This document shows positions 1 through 7,112 of a DNA stretch of 9,733 bases, piece by piece; position 1 is the stretch's first letter; each line of letters begins with the position of its first letter. The notes beneath the pieces are model-generated. The model searched no databases, had not been told where the DNA came from, and saw only the letters and a list, made by a program, of their open reading frames with translations. A program made the translations under genes and the position numbers. The stretch covers positions 1 to 9,733 of the forward strand of contig JBICHM010000302.1 in NCBI GenBank assembly GCA_043101835.1, in the 5' to 3' direction. Source of the DNA: JBICHM01 sp043101835. GTDB taxonomy: Bacteria; Planctomycetota; Phycisphaerae; Phycisphaerales; UBA1924.

Positions 1-124
1 CGACGACGCGCACCGGGGCCCGGACGCCCAGGAGCGGGATCTCCACCCGCTCGGCCCGCGCGGGCGCCGGCTCGTGTGACGGCGGGGTGTGCCGGCCCTG
101 TGTGCTCGCCTGCTCCATCAACAT
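1..124 (-). CDS. Hypothetical protein, N-terminal fragment (runs off the left edge)
   Basis: An open frame on the minus strand starts at ATG 124 (a second in-frame ATG is at 118) and runs without a stop to the window edge, about 41 codons. I count G or C at the third position in about 39 of 41 codons, as in the real genes here, which supports coding. The visible protein begins with a Ser/Pro/Ala-rich stretch and then a hydrophobic, probably beta-rich segment (VEIPLLGVRAPVRVV). I do not recognise the family. A TACACT hexamer just upstream (127-132, minus) resembles a -10 box and lies so close that the start could be leaderless, but no matching -35 is visible. It would be divergent from pyrH. 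High third-position GC can arise by chance in such GC-rich DNA, so the call is tentative. Confidence 0.42.
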   Translation of the reverse strand, partial: MLMEQASTQGRHTPPSHEPAPARAERVEIPLLGVRAPVRVV

Positions 125-191
125 CAAGTGTACGCGCAGTCGCCGATCGACCCCGTCCCGGCGCGCGACTAGACCGCGCCCCCGGGAGGGG

Positions 192-219
192 TTGGAATGC
201 CTCCGCCGCGGGCTATGCG
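192..219 (+). promoter_or_regulatory. Candidate promoter for pyrH
   Basis: TTGGAA (192-197) and TATGCG (214-219) are separated by 16 bases and resemble -35 and -10 elements. A transcript beginning near 226 would exclude the ATG at 197, which agrees with the chosen GTG start of pyrH at 284. The -10 matches the consensus only in TAT, so this is weak. Confidence 0.25.
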
Positions 220-270
220 CAGCCCGGGGCGAGCGGTTCCAGGCAATCCGGCCCCGTCGGGCCTCGTCAC

Positions 271-277
271 GGAAGGA
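271..277 (+). promoter_or_regulatory. Ribosome binding site deciding the pyrH start
   Basis: GGAAGGA lies 6 bases before GTG 284. No comparable sequence precedes the upstream in-frame ATG at 197, whose extra 29 codons are Pro/Ala/Arg-rich and outside the normal UMP kinase length. Confidence 0.6.
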
Positions 278-283
278 CGCAGC

Positions 284-1033
284 GTGCCCACGCCCCCCGC
301 CCCACCCTCCCGCGTCGTGCTCAAACTGAGCGGCGAGGCGTTCTGCACCGCCGGCGGATTCGGCGTCGACCCCGCCGAACTCGGCCACATCGCACGAGAG
401 GTCGCCGACGCCGCCGCGACCGGCGTGCAGATGGCGGTAGTGGTCGGCGGCGGGAACATCATCCGCGGCGCGGCGCTGGCGAAGGAAGGCATGATCCAGG
501 CCGCCACGGCCGACTATATGGGCATGCTCGGCACGGTCATCAATGGCCTCGCCCTCAAGGAGGCGCTCGAATCGATCGGCCTCGAGGCTCGATGCATGAC
601 GGCGATCGACATTCCCGCCGTCGCCGAGCCCTTCATTCGGGGACGAGCGGCGCGCCACCTCGAGAAGGGGCGCATCGTCATTCTCGCCGCGGGCACCGGG
701 AATCCGTTCTTCACCACCGACACCTGCGCCGCCCTGCGCGCCACCGAGCTCGAGTGCGAGGTCGTGCTGAAGGCCACGAAGGTGGACGGGGTGTACACCG
801 CCGACCCCAAGAAGCACAGCGGGGCGACGCGCTTCAGTGAGCTGACCTTCGCTGAGGCGATCGAAAAGCAGCTGGCGGTGATGGATCTGACGGCCCTGGC
901 GATGTGCCAGGAGCGCCGGCTTCCGGTCGTCGTCTTCGACTACAAGGTCAGCGGGAACATCCGCCGGGTGGTGCAGGGCGAGCGGATCGGGACGATCATC
1001 CGGAACGCCGAGGCCGCGGCGGCGCCGCTCTGA
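284..1033 (+). CDS. pyrH: Uridylate kinase (UMP kinase)
   Basis: Phosphorylates UMP to UDP with ATP in the cytoplasm, the step feeding UTP and CTP synthesis; the bacterial enzyme is an amino-acid-kinase-fold hexamer, usually activated by GTP and inhibited by UTP. With the GTG start the protein is 249 residues, typical for PyrH. Visible landmarks are the N-terminal VVLKLSGEAF strand and phosphate loop (residues 11-20), GGGNIIRG (55-62), the UMP-site region DYMGMLGTVINGLAL from Asp77, GTGNPFFTTD (137-146), and KATKVDGVYTADPKK, followed by MDLTALAMC. GTG 284 is chosen over ATG 197 because of its Shine-Dalgarno sequence and because homology begins just after it. It is first in a pyrH-uppS-cdsA series on the same strand. 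The frr gene that often follows pyrH is absent. The identification is secure; the exact start is likely. Confidence 0.95.
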   Translation: MPTPPAPPSRVVLKLSGEAFCTAGGFGVDPAELGHIAREVADAAATGVQMAVVVGGGNIIRGAALAKEGMIQAATADYMGMLGTVINGLALKEALESIGLEARCMTAIDIPAVAEPFIRGRAARHLEKGRIVILAAGTGNPFFTTDTCAALRATELECEVVLKATKVDGVYTADPKKHSGATRFSELTFAEAIEKQLAVMDLTALAMCQERRLPVVVFDYKVSGNIRRVVQGERIGTIIRNAEAAAAPL

Positions 1034-1136
1034 CCGGGAGTCCGAACGAGCGGCCACCCGCTTCCGTAGTAGACGCTGTCGAAGGCCACGAGGGGACCGG
1101 CGGACGAGCGCCGGCACGACCGGGAAGCGGGGTTCG

Positions 1137-1919
<783 letters not shown>

Positions 1920-1929
1920 TCTGTCGCGC

Positions 1930-2820
1930 GTGCTGTCCCACCGACTCCTCCTCGGCCCCGTCTTCATCGCGGTGATTGCGCTGCTCGGCTGGCTCGACGG
2001 CGCCATCGAAAGCGCACCGGCCCCGGAATGGCTGCGCCCGCTCTTCGCCGGTCGCGACACCGTGCCTCCGGGCGTGGTGGTGTTCCTCTCGCTTCTGGCA
2101 ATCGGCGTTGTCGGCGCGACCGAACTCGGCGCGATGGCGCGGAAGCGCGGCTCGCGCGTGGGCGCTTTCGGCATGGCGTTGTGCGCGACGCTCGGACTCG
2201 TCGGCGTGGTCGTGCCGCCGGAGGCGCTTGCGGATGGGGCGGGCGGATCAACGGTGGCCACCGGCGCCGCGCTGACCCTGGTGGTCGCACTGCTCGCGCA
2301 CGCGCGGGTGCGGGCGACGGAGGGGGCGATGCAGAGCGTCGGGGCGGCTGCTCTGGCGTTCGCGTGGCTTGGCGTCGCGCCGGCCTTCTACGTGCTCATG
2401 CGCCGGGAACACGCAGTCGAGGTGGTCATCGGCGCGGTGCTGCTGGTGAAGGTCTGCGACATCGGGGCGTACTTCACCGGGCTCTCGATCGGCAAGCGGA
2501 AACTGATCCCCTGGCTGAGCCCCGGGAAGACCTGGGAGGGCCTTGTCGGCGGCTGCGTGTGGGCCGCCGTCGCCGGGGCGTTGCTGGCCCTCGCCGTCGG
2601 CGACCCGTCGCCGGTTTCGCCGGCGCAGGCGGCCCTCGCCGGCGCCCTCCTCGGCCTCGCCGGACAGGGGGCCGACCTCTTCGAAAGCCTTCTGAAGCGC
2701 GACGCCGGTGTGAAGGACTCCGGGCGTGTGCCGGGGTTCGGCGGCGTGCTCGACCTCATCGACTCACCCCTGCTCGCGGCTCCGGTGGCGTACTGGACCT
2801 TCCACCTGCTCGGGACCTGA
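1930..2820 (+). CDS. cdsA: Phosphatidate cytidylyltransferase (CDP-diglyceride synthase)
   Basis: Integral membrane enzyme that makes CDP-diacylglycerol from phosphatidic acid and CTP, the branch point of phospholipid synthesis. The 296-residue protein begins with a hydrophobic helix (about residues 6-22) and has several further membrane segments. The CDS family signature is near the C-terminus: KRDAGVKDSG with Lys256, Asp258, Lys262 and Asp263, then PGFGGVLDLIDS with Asp275 and Asp278. The region AYFTGLSIGKRKLIPWLSPGKTWEG is also typical. The GTG start is the only common start codon between the uppS stop and the first hydrophobic helix. No Shine-Dalgarno sequence precedes it; reinitiation after uppS or leaderless translation from a TAGTCT (-10-like, 1917-1922) are both possible. 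Confidence 0.93.
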   Translation: MLSHRLLLGPVFIAVIALLGWLDGAIESAPAPEWLRPLFAGRDTVPPGVVVFLSLLAIGVVGATELGAMARKRGSRVGAFGMALCATLGLVGVVVPPEALADGAGGSTVATGAALTLVVALLAHARVRATEGAMQSVGAAALAFAWLGVAPAFYVLMRREHAVEVVIGAVLLVKVCDIGAYFTGLSIGKRKLIPWLSPGKTWEGLVGGCVWAAVAGALLALAVGDPSPVSPAQAALAGALLGLAGQGADLFESLLKRDAGVKDSGRVPGFGGVLDLIDSPLLAAPVAYWTFHLLGT

Positions 2821-2839
2821 GGGCCCCGAACCTGCTCCA

Positions 2840-2854
2840 GGGCGTGGCACGCCC
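2840..2854. other. Short inverted repeat between cdsA and the zinc-ribbon gene
   Basis: GGGCGT-GGC-ACGCCC is a 6-base-pair perfect hairpin or operator-like palindrome. It overlaps the candidate -35 of the next gene and is not followed by a T-tract. It could be a weak cdsA terminator or a protein-binding site; the sequence does not decide. Confidence 0.3.
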
Positions 2855-2874
2855 ACCCAATGGGGTGCTACACT
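2844..2874 (+). promoter_or_regulatory. Candidate promoter of the zinc-ribbon gene (extended -10)
   Basis: An extended -10, TGCTACACT (2866-2874), is preceded at 19 bases by GTGGCA, a 4-of-6 match to a sigma-70 -35. Transcription would start near 2881, giving a leader of about 23 bases that includes the GGAG ribosome binding site at 2894-2897. This is the best sigma-70-like promoter in the window. Confidence 0.42.
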
Positions 2875-2903
2875 CGCCTGAGAGCACCTGCACGGAGACC
2901 TGA

Positions 2904-3665
2904 ATGTCGGTTACGGATCAACTGCTTCGACTGCACAAGGTGGATCGGAAGCTCCGGGAGCTTCGCAGCCGGCTCGCAAGCGCCGAGCGGTACCTCAAGG
3001 CGCAGGAGCAGCAACTCACCGACCTCCAGAAACGACGCGAGGCGGTCAACGCGCAGGTCCGCCAACTCCAGGCCTCGGTGCACAACGACGAGAGCGAGAT
3101 GGGGTCGATCGACGACCGCATCGCCAAGCTCCGCGATCAGCTGAACTCCGCGAAGACCTCGAAGGAGTACTCGGCGTTTCTCTCCGAGATCAACACCTTC
3201 AAGGCCGACAAGGGCCAGGTTGAGGAACGCGCGCTCGAAGCGATGACGCGCCTCGACGAACTCAAGGCCACGCTCACCGAGATCGACAACGAGGTGACGG
3301 AGCGCACGAGCATCCGCGATGTCGCGAAGAACGACCTCAAGAAGCGTGAGGCCGACGCCAAGGACCAGCTCGAAGCCCTGATTGCCGATCGGGAGCAGGC
3401 CGCCAACGAGGTTCCTTCCGATGCGCTGGCGGTCTTCGATTCGATCGCCGCCCGCATCGAGCCCCACGAGGACGTGATGGCCCCCATCGAGGAGCACAGC
3501 CGGCGCTCGATGGAATACGCCTGCGGCGGGTGCCAGACGATGCTCCCCGTCGAGCTCGTCAGCCGCCTGCTCGGCAAGGGCGACCTCACCCGCTGCGTTT
3601 CCTGCGGCAGCATCCTCTACATGGAGGAAACGCTGCGGGAGAGCATGATGGCGGCGAAGAAGTAG
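2904..3665 (+). CDS. Coiled-coil protein with C-terminal C4 zinc ribbon (COG1579/CdsZ-like)
   Basis: The 253-residue protein is a long heptad-rich, highly charged coiled coil (about residues 5-165), a short connector, and a C-terminal zinc ribbon (zf-RING_7/DUF164 type). The ribbon has CGGC at Cys207 and Cys210 and CVSC at Cys231 and Cys234. The internal phrase TSKEYSAFLSEI at the hairpin turn is characteristic of the COG1579 family. The best-studied relative is Chlamydia CT398 (CdsZ), reported to bind sigma-54 and type III secretion parts; its general role in other bacteria is unsettled, so I give no gene symbol and no specific function. The protein should be cytoplasmic (no signal peptide). 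GGAG lies 6 bases before the ATG. It follows cdsA by 83 bases with its own promoter-like sequence and converges on the lipoprotein gene. Confidence 0.88.
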   Translation: MSVTDQLLRLHKVDRKLRELRSRLASAERYLKAQEQQLTDLQKRREAVNAQVRQLQASVHNDESEMGSIDDRIAKLRDQLNSAKTSKEYSAFLSEINTFKADKGQVEERALEAMTRLDELKATLTEIDNEVTERTSIRDVAKNDLKKREADAKDQLEALIADREQAANEVPSDALAVFDSIAARIEPHEDVMAPIEEHSRRSMEYACGGCQTMLPVELVSRLLGKGDLTRCVSCGSILYMEETLRESMMAAKK

Positions 3666-3686
3666 CCGGCCTCCACCAGAGCCGGC
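3665..3686. terminator. Weak hairpin between convergent genes
   Basis: Two copies of the self-complementary hexamer GCCGGC, 10 bases apart, can form a 6-pair stem in the 42-base gap between two convergent genes. No clear T-tract follows on the plus strand; on the minus strand it runs into TACTTCTTC. Possible bidirectional terminator, weakly supported. Confidence 0.25.
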
Positions 3687-3707
3687 GCCCCGCGCAGCAG
3701 CCCGTCT

Positions 3708-4253
3708 TCAGTGTGCCCCCGCGTCGTCCGTGCGCGCCGAGACCATCACATACCCGACATAGCGCATCCCGCCCGGCGCCTGCGCCGGCACTGGGAGGGG
3801 TCGCACCGTCGTGACGACAACCTCGGCGTCGGGTGTCTCCTGCTCGAGCAGCGTGCGCAACTCGGCGAGGCCGGCGTCGACGGCCGCCCGGCGCGCATCA
3901 CGCACAGACGCGCCGAGCGCTTCGGCGCAGATCGTCAGGCGCGCCTCGGCCCACTGGGGCTCGCGCAGCCACCACTCGGGCCGGCCGTCCGCGACGCGTC
4001 GCTCGGGCGTCGGTAGGGCGCGCGCCTGGGTCGGCTGCGCATCCGACGCGACGGGCTGCCGGGTCGTCGGCGCCACCGGCCCGGCTCGCTCGGCGTCGGG
4101 CGCCGGGTCAACCGTCGGGGAATCGGTCTGCGTTGCCTGCTGGCGTGCGGGCGCCGGCGCACGGTCGGTCGCCAGCGGCGCAGGGTCGGTCGCCGGCTTC
4201 GCGCCGCAGGCGCCGAGGCAGAGGGCGATCGCGAGCGCGGATGTGCCTCTCAT
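3708..4253 (-). CDS. Putative lipoprotein with LPP20-like C-terminal domain
   Basis: A 181-residue protein starting at ATG 4253. It has a short Arg-containing start, a hydrophobic helix and an LGAC lipobox with the acylated cysteine at Cys16, so it should be a lipoprotein. Residues 17-88 are a Pro/Ala/Thr-rich low-complexity linker. Residues 91-175 form a compact domain: RPEWW, then a helix with ARRAAVDAGLAELRTLL, then strands ending in MRYVGYVMVSA. That layout (P-x-W, an Ala-rich helix, then strands) resembles the LPP20 lipoprotein family; this is my inference from pattern. The minus-strand frame stays open upstream to 4970, but that part is an out-of-frame reading of nrdR. Its start codon overlaps the nrdR stop as ATGA, implying translational coupling. 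Function unknown. Confidence 0.8.
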   Translation of the reverse strand: MRGTSALAIALCLGACGAKPATDPAPLATDRAPAPARQQATQTDSPTVDPAPDAERAGPVAPTTRQPVASDAQPTQARALPTPERRVADGRPEWWLREPQWAEARLTICAEALGASVRDARRAAVDAGLAELRTLLEQETPDAEVVVTTVRPLPVPAQAPGGMRYVGYVMVSARTDDAGAH

Positions 4254-4756
4254 TGCTTCTCTCCGTCGCCGAAGAGCTTGCCCTGGTCGCGCACATCGCG
4301 GACGCGGTCGGCAAGGTCGCGGAGTTCGTCCATGATCTCTCCGACATTCTCGAAGCGGTAGTACTCGCTGGCGAACCGCACATAGGCGATCTCGTCGATG
4401 TCGCGCAGTTTCTGGGCGACCTTCTCGCCGATGACGCGCGACTCGACCTCGCGATCGTACTCCCGGTGCAGCTCCTCCTCGACCTCCTCGACGACCTTGC
4501 GCCGGACGGCCTCGCCGATGGGGCGCTTGCCGCAGGCGGCCTGCACGCCGCGGAGCACATTGTCGGCGCTGAAGGTCGCGCGGCTGCCGTCGCGCTTGAT
4601 CACCGTCAGCCGGTTGAGCTCCTCCACCCGCTCGTAGGTGGTGTAGCGCCGGTTGCAGGCGTTGCACTGGCGCCGGCGCCGGATGGCCGAGCCGCCTTCG
4701 CTCGCGCGCGAGTCGATGACCCGGTCGTCGTCGGCTGCGCAGAAGGGGCAGATCAT
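4250..4756 (-). CDS. nrdR: Transcriptional repressor NrdR
   Basis: NrdR senses ATP/dATP and represses ribonucleotide reductase genes by binding NrdR boxes. From ATG 4756 the protein is 168 residues, close to the usual 150-160. It opens with the diagnostic zinc ribbon: MICPFC (Cys3, Cys6), DDDRVIDSR, RRRRQCNACN (Cys31, Cys34) and RRYTTYERVE. An ATP-cone domain (about residues 48-140) follows, with VIKRDGSRATFSADNVLRGV and the later IDEIAYVRFASEYYRFENV. The open frame extends to ATG 4894, but that extension is low-complexity Pro/Arg/Gly sequence. ATG 4756 has GGAGGAGG (4761-4768 on the minus strand) just before it and matches the family start exactly. It is divergent from thrS and cotranslated with the following lipoprotein. 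No ribonucleotide reductase gene or clear NrdR box is in the window. Confidence 0.96.
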   Translation of the reverse strand: MICPFCAADDDRVIDSRASEGGSAIRRRRQCNACNRRYTTYERVEELNRLTVIKRDGSRATFSADNVLRGVQAACGKRPIGEAVRRKVVEEVEEELHREYDREVESRVIGEKVAQKLRDIDEIAYVRFASEYYRFENVGEIMDELRDLADRVRDVRDQGKLFGDGEKQ

Positions 4757-4865
4757 CCGGCCTCCTCCGCCCGGCGGCGCCCGGGGACTCCGGGCGGGGC
4801 GGGCTGGGGCGAGCGAGCGGCCGCCGCGCCCCACATCTCGGGGCCGCACGGCGGCTGTCCGCAGC

Positions 4866-4894
4866 ATGGTGATTGTGCCCGCGCCCGGCGTCAA
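4866..4894 (-). promoter_or_regulatory. Candidate promoter of nrdR
   Basis: On the minus strand TTGACG (4894-4889) and CACCAT (4871-4866) are spaced by 17 bases. The -35 matches the consensus in 5 of 6 bases, the -10 in 3. It would give a leader of about 100 bases for nrdR. Confidence 0.33.
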
Positions 4895-4905
4895 ACGGCG
4901 CCGGG
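4884..4905. other. Inverted repeat in the nrdR-thrS divergent region
   Basis: CCCGGCG and CGCCGGG form a perfect 7-base inverted repeat around an 8-base centre. It overlaps the candidate nrdR -35 and lies just upstream of the candidate thrS -35, so it could be an operator shared by both directions. GC-rich repeats of this length also occur by chance here. Confidence 0.25.
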
Positions 4906-4908
4906 GCG

Positions 4909-4937
4909 TTGCGACCGCTCCGCGGGCGATCTACCCT
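4909..4937 (+). promoter_or_regulatory. Candidate promoter of thrS
   Basis: TTGCGA (4909-4914) and TACCCT (4932-4937) are separated by 17 bases. The implied leader is only about 20 bases, leaving no room for a T-box or other leader control. AGGAG at 4954-4958 is the ribosome binding site, 5 bases before the ATG. Confidence 0.4.
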
Positions 4938-4963
4938 CCGGCCCGGCGACGACAGGAGACGCC

Positions 4964-7027
4964 ATGCCACGCATCACGCTGCCCGACGGATCGGTCAGGG
5001 AATACGACCGGCCGGTCACCCCGCGCGAGGTGGCCGCCGACATCGGACCGGGGCTCGCCAAGGCGGCCCTCGGCGCCCGGATCGACGGCGAACTCGCCGA
5101 CCTTTCCACCCCCATCGCTGCCGATGCGCGCCTGGCCATCGTCACGCCCACCACGCGCGACAAGCAGCCCGACCCCGACGCGCTCTTCCTCCTGCGCCAC
5201 TCCACCGCCCATGTGATGGCAGAGGCGATCGAGCGCCTCTTTCCGGGCGTGCAGTTCGCCTACGGCCCGCCCGTCGAGCAGGGGTTCTACTACGACTTCC
5301 GCCTGCCCGAGGGCAAGAGCCTCTCCAGCGAGGACTTCGCCCGCATCGAGGCGGAGATGGCGAAGATCGTCAAGGAGGACCGCCCCTTCACCCGCCTCGA
5401 GAAGGCGGCCGATGAAGGCATGCAGCGCCTCAAGGCCGAAGGCAACAAGTACAAGATCGACAACGCCGAGCGCGCCCTCGCCGGCGGGTCCGACCAGCTC
5501 AGCTGGTACGCCACCGGCGAGCCCGGGAAGAACTGGGAGGACCTCTGCCGCGGGCCGCATGTGCCCTCGACCGGGCGCATCGGCGCCTTCAAGGTCACCA
5601 GCGTCGCCAGCGCCTACTGGAAGGGCGACGCGGACCTCGACAGCCTCACGCGCGTCTACGGCGTCGCCTTCCCCACCCAGAAAGACCTCGACGAGCACCT
5701 CACCCGCCTTGACGAGGCGAAGAAGCGCGACCACCGCGTGCTCGGCAAGCAGCACAACCTCTTCGTCATCGACGAGATGGTCGGGCAGGGGCTGATCCTC
5801 TGGACGCCCAAGGGCGCTGTCATCCGCTCGGAACTCCAGAAGTTCATCGGCGAGGAGCTCACCCGCCAGGGGTACGACACGGTCTACACGCCCAACATCT
5901 GCCGGCTCGACCTCTTCCGCACGAGCGGCCACTTCCCCTACTACCAGGACTCGCAGTACCCCCCCATCGTCGAGCGCGAGGCGATCGATGCGCTCGCCGA
6001 TGAGGGCTGCTCCTGCGCCGAGCTCTCCAACCGCCTGCGCGACGGGCAGATCGACGGCTACCTGCTCAAGCCGATGAACTGCCCGATGCACATCCGCATC
6101 TACGACAGCCAGCCGCGCTCGTACCGCGACCTGCCCATCCGCCTCGCGGAGTTCGGCACGGTGTACCGGTGGGAGCAGTCGGGCGAGCTGAACGGCATGA
6201 CGCGCGTCCGCGGCTTCACCCAGGACGACGCCCACCTCTTCTGCACCGAGGACCAGGTCGATGACGAGGTCCGCGGGTGCCTGTCGATCGTCAAGCTCAT
6301 CTTCGCGACGCTGGGAATGACCGACTACCGCGTGCGCGTGGGCCTGCGCGACCCGGATTCGAGCAAGTATGTCGGCGAGGCCTCGGCGTGGGACAAGGCC
6401 GAGGCCGCCTGCCGCAACGCCGCGGCGAGCCTGGGCGTGCCCTACAGCGAGGAGCCCGGCGAAGCCGCGTTCTACGGGCCGAAGATCGACTTCGTCGTGA
6501 AGGATGTGATCGGCCGCGAGTGGCAGCTGGGCACGGTGCAGGTCGATTACAACCTGCCGAAGCGCTTCGACCTCTCGTACATCGGCGCCGACAACGCGCC
6601 GCACCGGCCGGTGATGATCCACCGCGCGCCCTTCGGCTCGATGGAGCGGTTCGTGGGGGTGCTGATCGAGCACTTCGCCGCGGCCTTCCCGACCTGGCTC
6701 AGCCCCGAACAGGCGCGGGTGCTGCCGATCAGCGAGAAGAGCGCAGACTACGCGCACAAGGTGCTCAGCGCCCTCAAGAGCGCCGGCGTGCGCGCGACGC
6801 TCGATGACAGCAACGAGCGCGTGCAGGCGAAGATCCGCACCGGCGCCGAGGAGAAGATCCCCTACCTGCTCGTCGTCGGCCCGCGCGACGCGGAGCAGAA
6901 CCAGGTCTCCGTCCGCGCCCGCGGCATCCAGAAGGACCTCGGCTCGATGAGCCTCGACGAGTTCGTCAGCGCGATCGAGGACGAGATCCGGTCACGCGGG
7001 GCGACGACAGTGGTGGAGCGGTTCTGA
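4964..7027 (+). CDS. thrS: Threonyl-tRNA synthetase
   Basis: Class II synthetase that charges tRNA-Thr and hydrolyses mischarged Ser-tRNA-Thr. The 687-residue protein has all domains: TGS (about 1-60), the editing domain with HSTAH (His79, His83) and CRGPH (Cys195, His199), the catalytic core, and the anticodon-binding domain (about 580-687). The catalytic zinc ligands are Cys373 (MNCPMH), His424 (DDAHLF) and His553 (MIHRAP); motif 2 (TVYRWEQSGEL) and motif 3 (GSMERFVGVLIEH) are intact. Between YPP and YLLKPMNC lies an insertion (about residues 335-365) roughly 20 residues longer than in the E. coli enzyme, with a CSC pair. ATG 4964 is chosen because of the AGGAG before it and the normal TGS start; the frame is open further upstream but that part is antisense to nrdR. 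It ends 3 bases before a nested terminator and faces a minus-strand gene. Confidence 0.97.
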   Translation: MPRITLPDGSVREYDRPVTPREVAADIGPGLAKAALGARIDGELADLSTPIAADARLAIVTPTTRDKQPDPDALFLLRHSTAHVMAEAIERLFPGVQFAYGPPVEQGFYYDFRLPEGKSLSSEDFARIEAEMAKIVKEDRPFTRLEKAADEGMQRLKAEGNKYKIDNAERALAGGSDQLSWYATGEPGKNWEDLCRGPHVPSTGRIGAFKVTSVASAYWKGDADLDSLTRVYGVAFPTQKDLDEHLTRLDEAKKRDHRVLGKQHNLFVIDEMVGQGLILWTPKGAVIRSELQKFIGEELTRQGYDTVYTPNICRLDLFRTSGHFPYYQDSQYPPIVEREAIDALADEGCSCAELSNRLRDGQIDGYLLKPMNCPMHIRIYDSQPRSYRDLPIRLAEFGTVYRWEQSGELNGMTRVRGFTQDDAHLFCTEDQVDDEVRGCLSIVKLIFATLGMTDYRVRVGLRDPDSSKYVGEASAWDKAEAACRNAAASLGVPYSEEPGEAAFYGPKIDFVVKDVIGREWQLGTVQVDYNLPKRFDLSYIGADNAPHRPVMIHRAPFGSMERFVGVLIEHFAAAFPTWLSPEQARVLPISEKSADYAHKVLSALKSAGVRATLDDSNERVQAKIRTGAEEKIPYLLVVGPRDAEQNQVSVRARGIQKDLGSMSLDEFVSAIEDEIRSRGATTVVERF

Positions 7028-7030
7028 ACA

Positions 7031-7110
7031 GAACCGCGGTCGAAAGACCGCGGCCCGTTGGGGGTCCGCCTCGCGACGGGGCCGCGGTCTCTCGACCGCG
7101 GTTCGGTTTT
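7031..7110. terminator. Nested bidirectional terminator between thrS and the thioredoxin gene
   Basis: Two perfect hairpins share the same 8-base stem: CCGCGGTC/GACCGCGG with loop GAAA at 7034-7053, and the same stem with loop TCTC at 7082-7101. The whole arms (7031-7058 and 7076-7104) are also reverse complements of each other with one mismatch and one indel. The plus strand ends in TTCGGTTTT after hairpin 2, and the minus strand ends in TTCTGTTC after hairpin 1. The element fills nearly all of the 85-base gap between two convergent stop codons, so it is very probably a two-way terminator. Confidence 0.8.
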
Positions 7111-7112
7111 CC

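Noticed and set aside
2845..2868. TGGCAC followed by TGC upstream of the zinc-ribbon gene, resembling a sigma-54 promoter
   Set aside because: The GG and GC elements are about twice too far apart for the -24/-12 spacing; the extended -10 of a sigma-70 promoter fits better.
3833..4963. A 377-codon upstream extension in frame with thrS
   Set aside because: It is antisense to nrdR and the lipoprotein gene, reads as low-complexity Arg/Ala/Pro protein, and ThrRS has a normal TGS start with an SD at 4964.
4757..4963. T-box leader or NrdR boxes in the nrdR-thrS gap
   Set aside because: The likely thrS leader is only about 20 bases, with no specifier or antiterminator structure, and no AT-rich NrdR-box palindrome is visible.
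4931..6757. A 608-codon minus-strand open frame opposite thrS
   Set aside because: It is the shadow of a highly GC3-biased gene; the protein has no recognisable domain and thrS is certain on the other strand.
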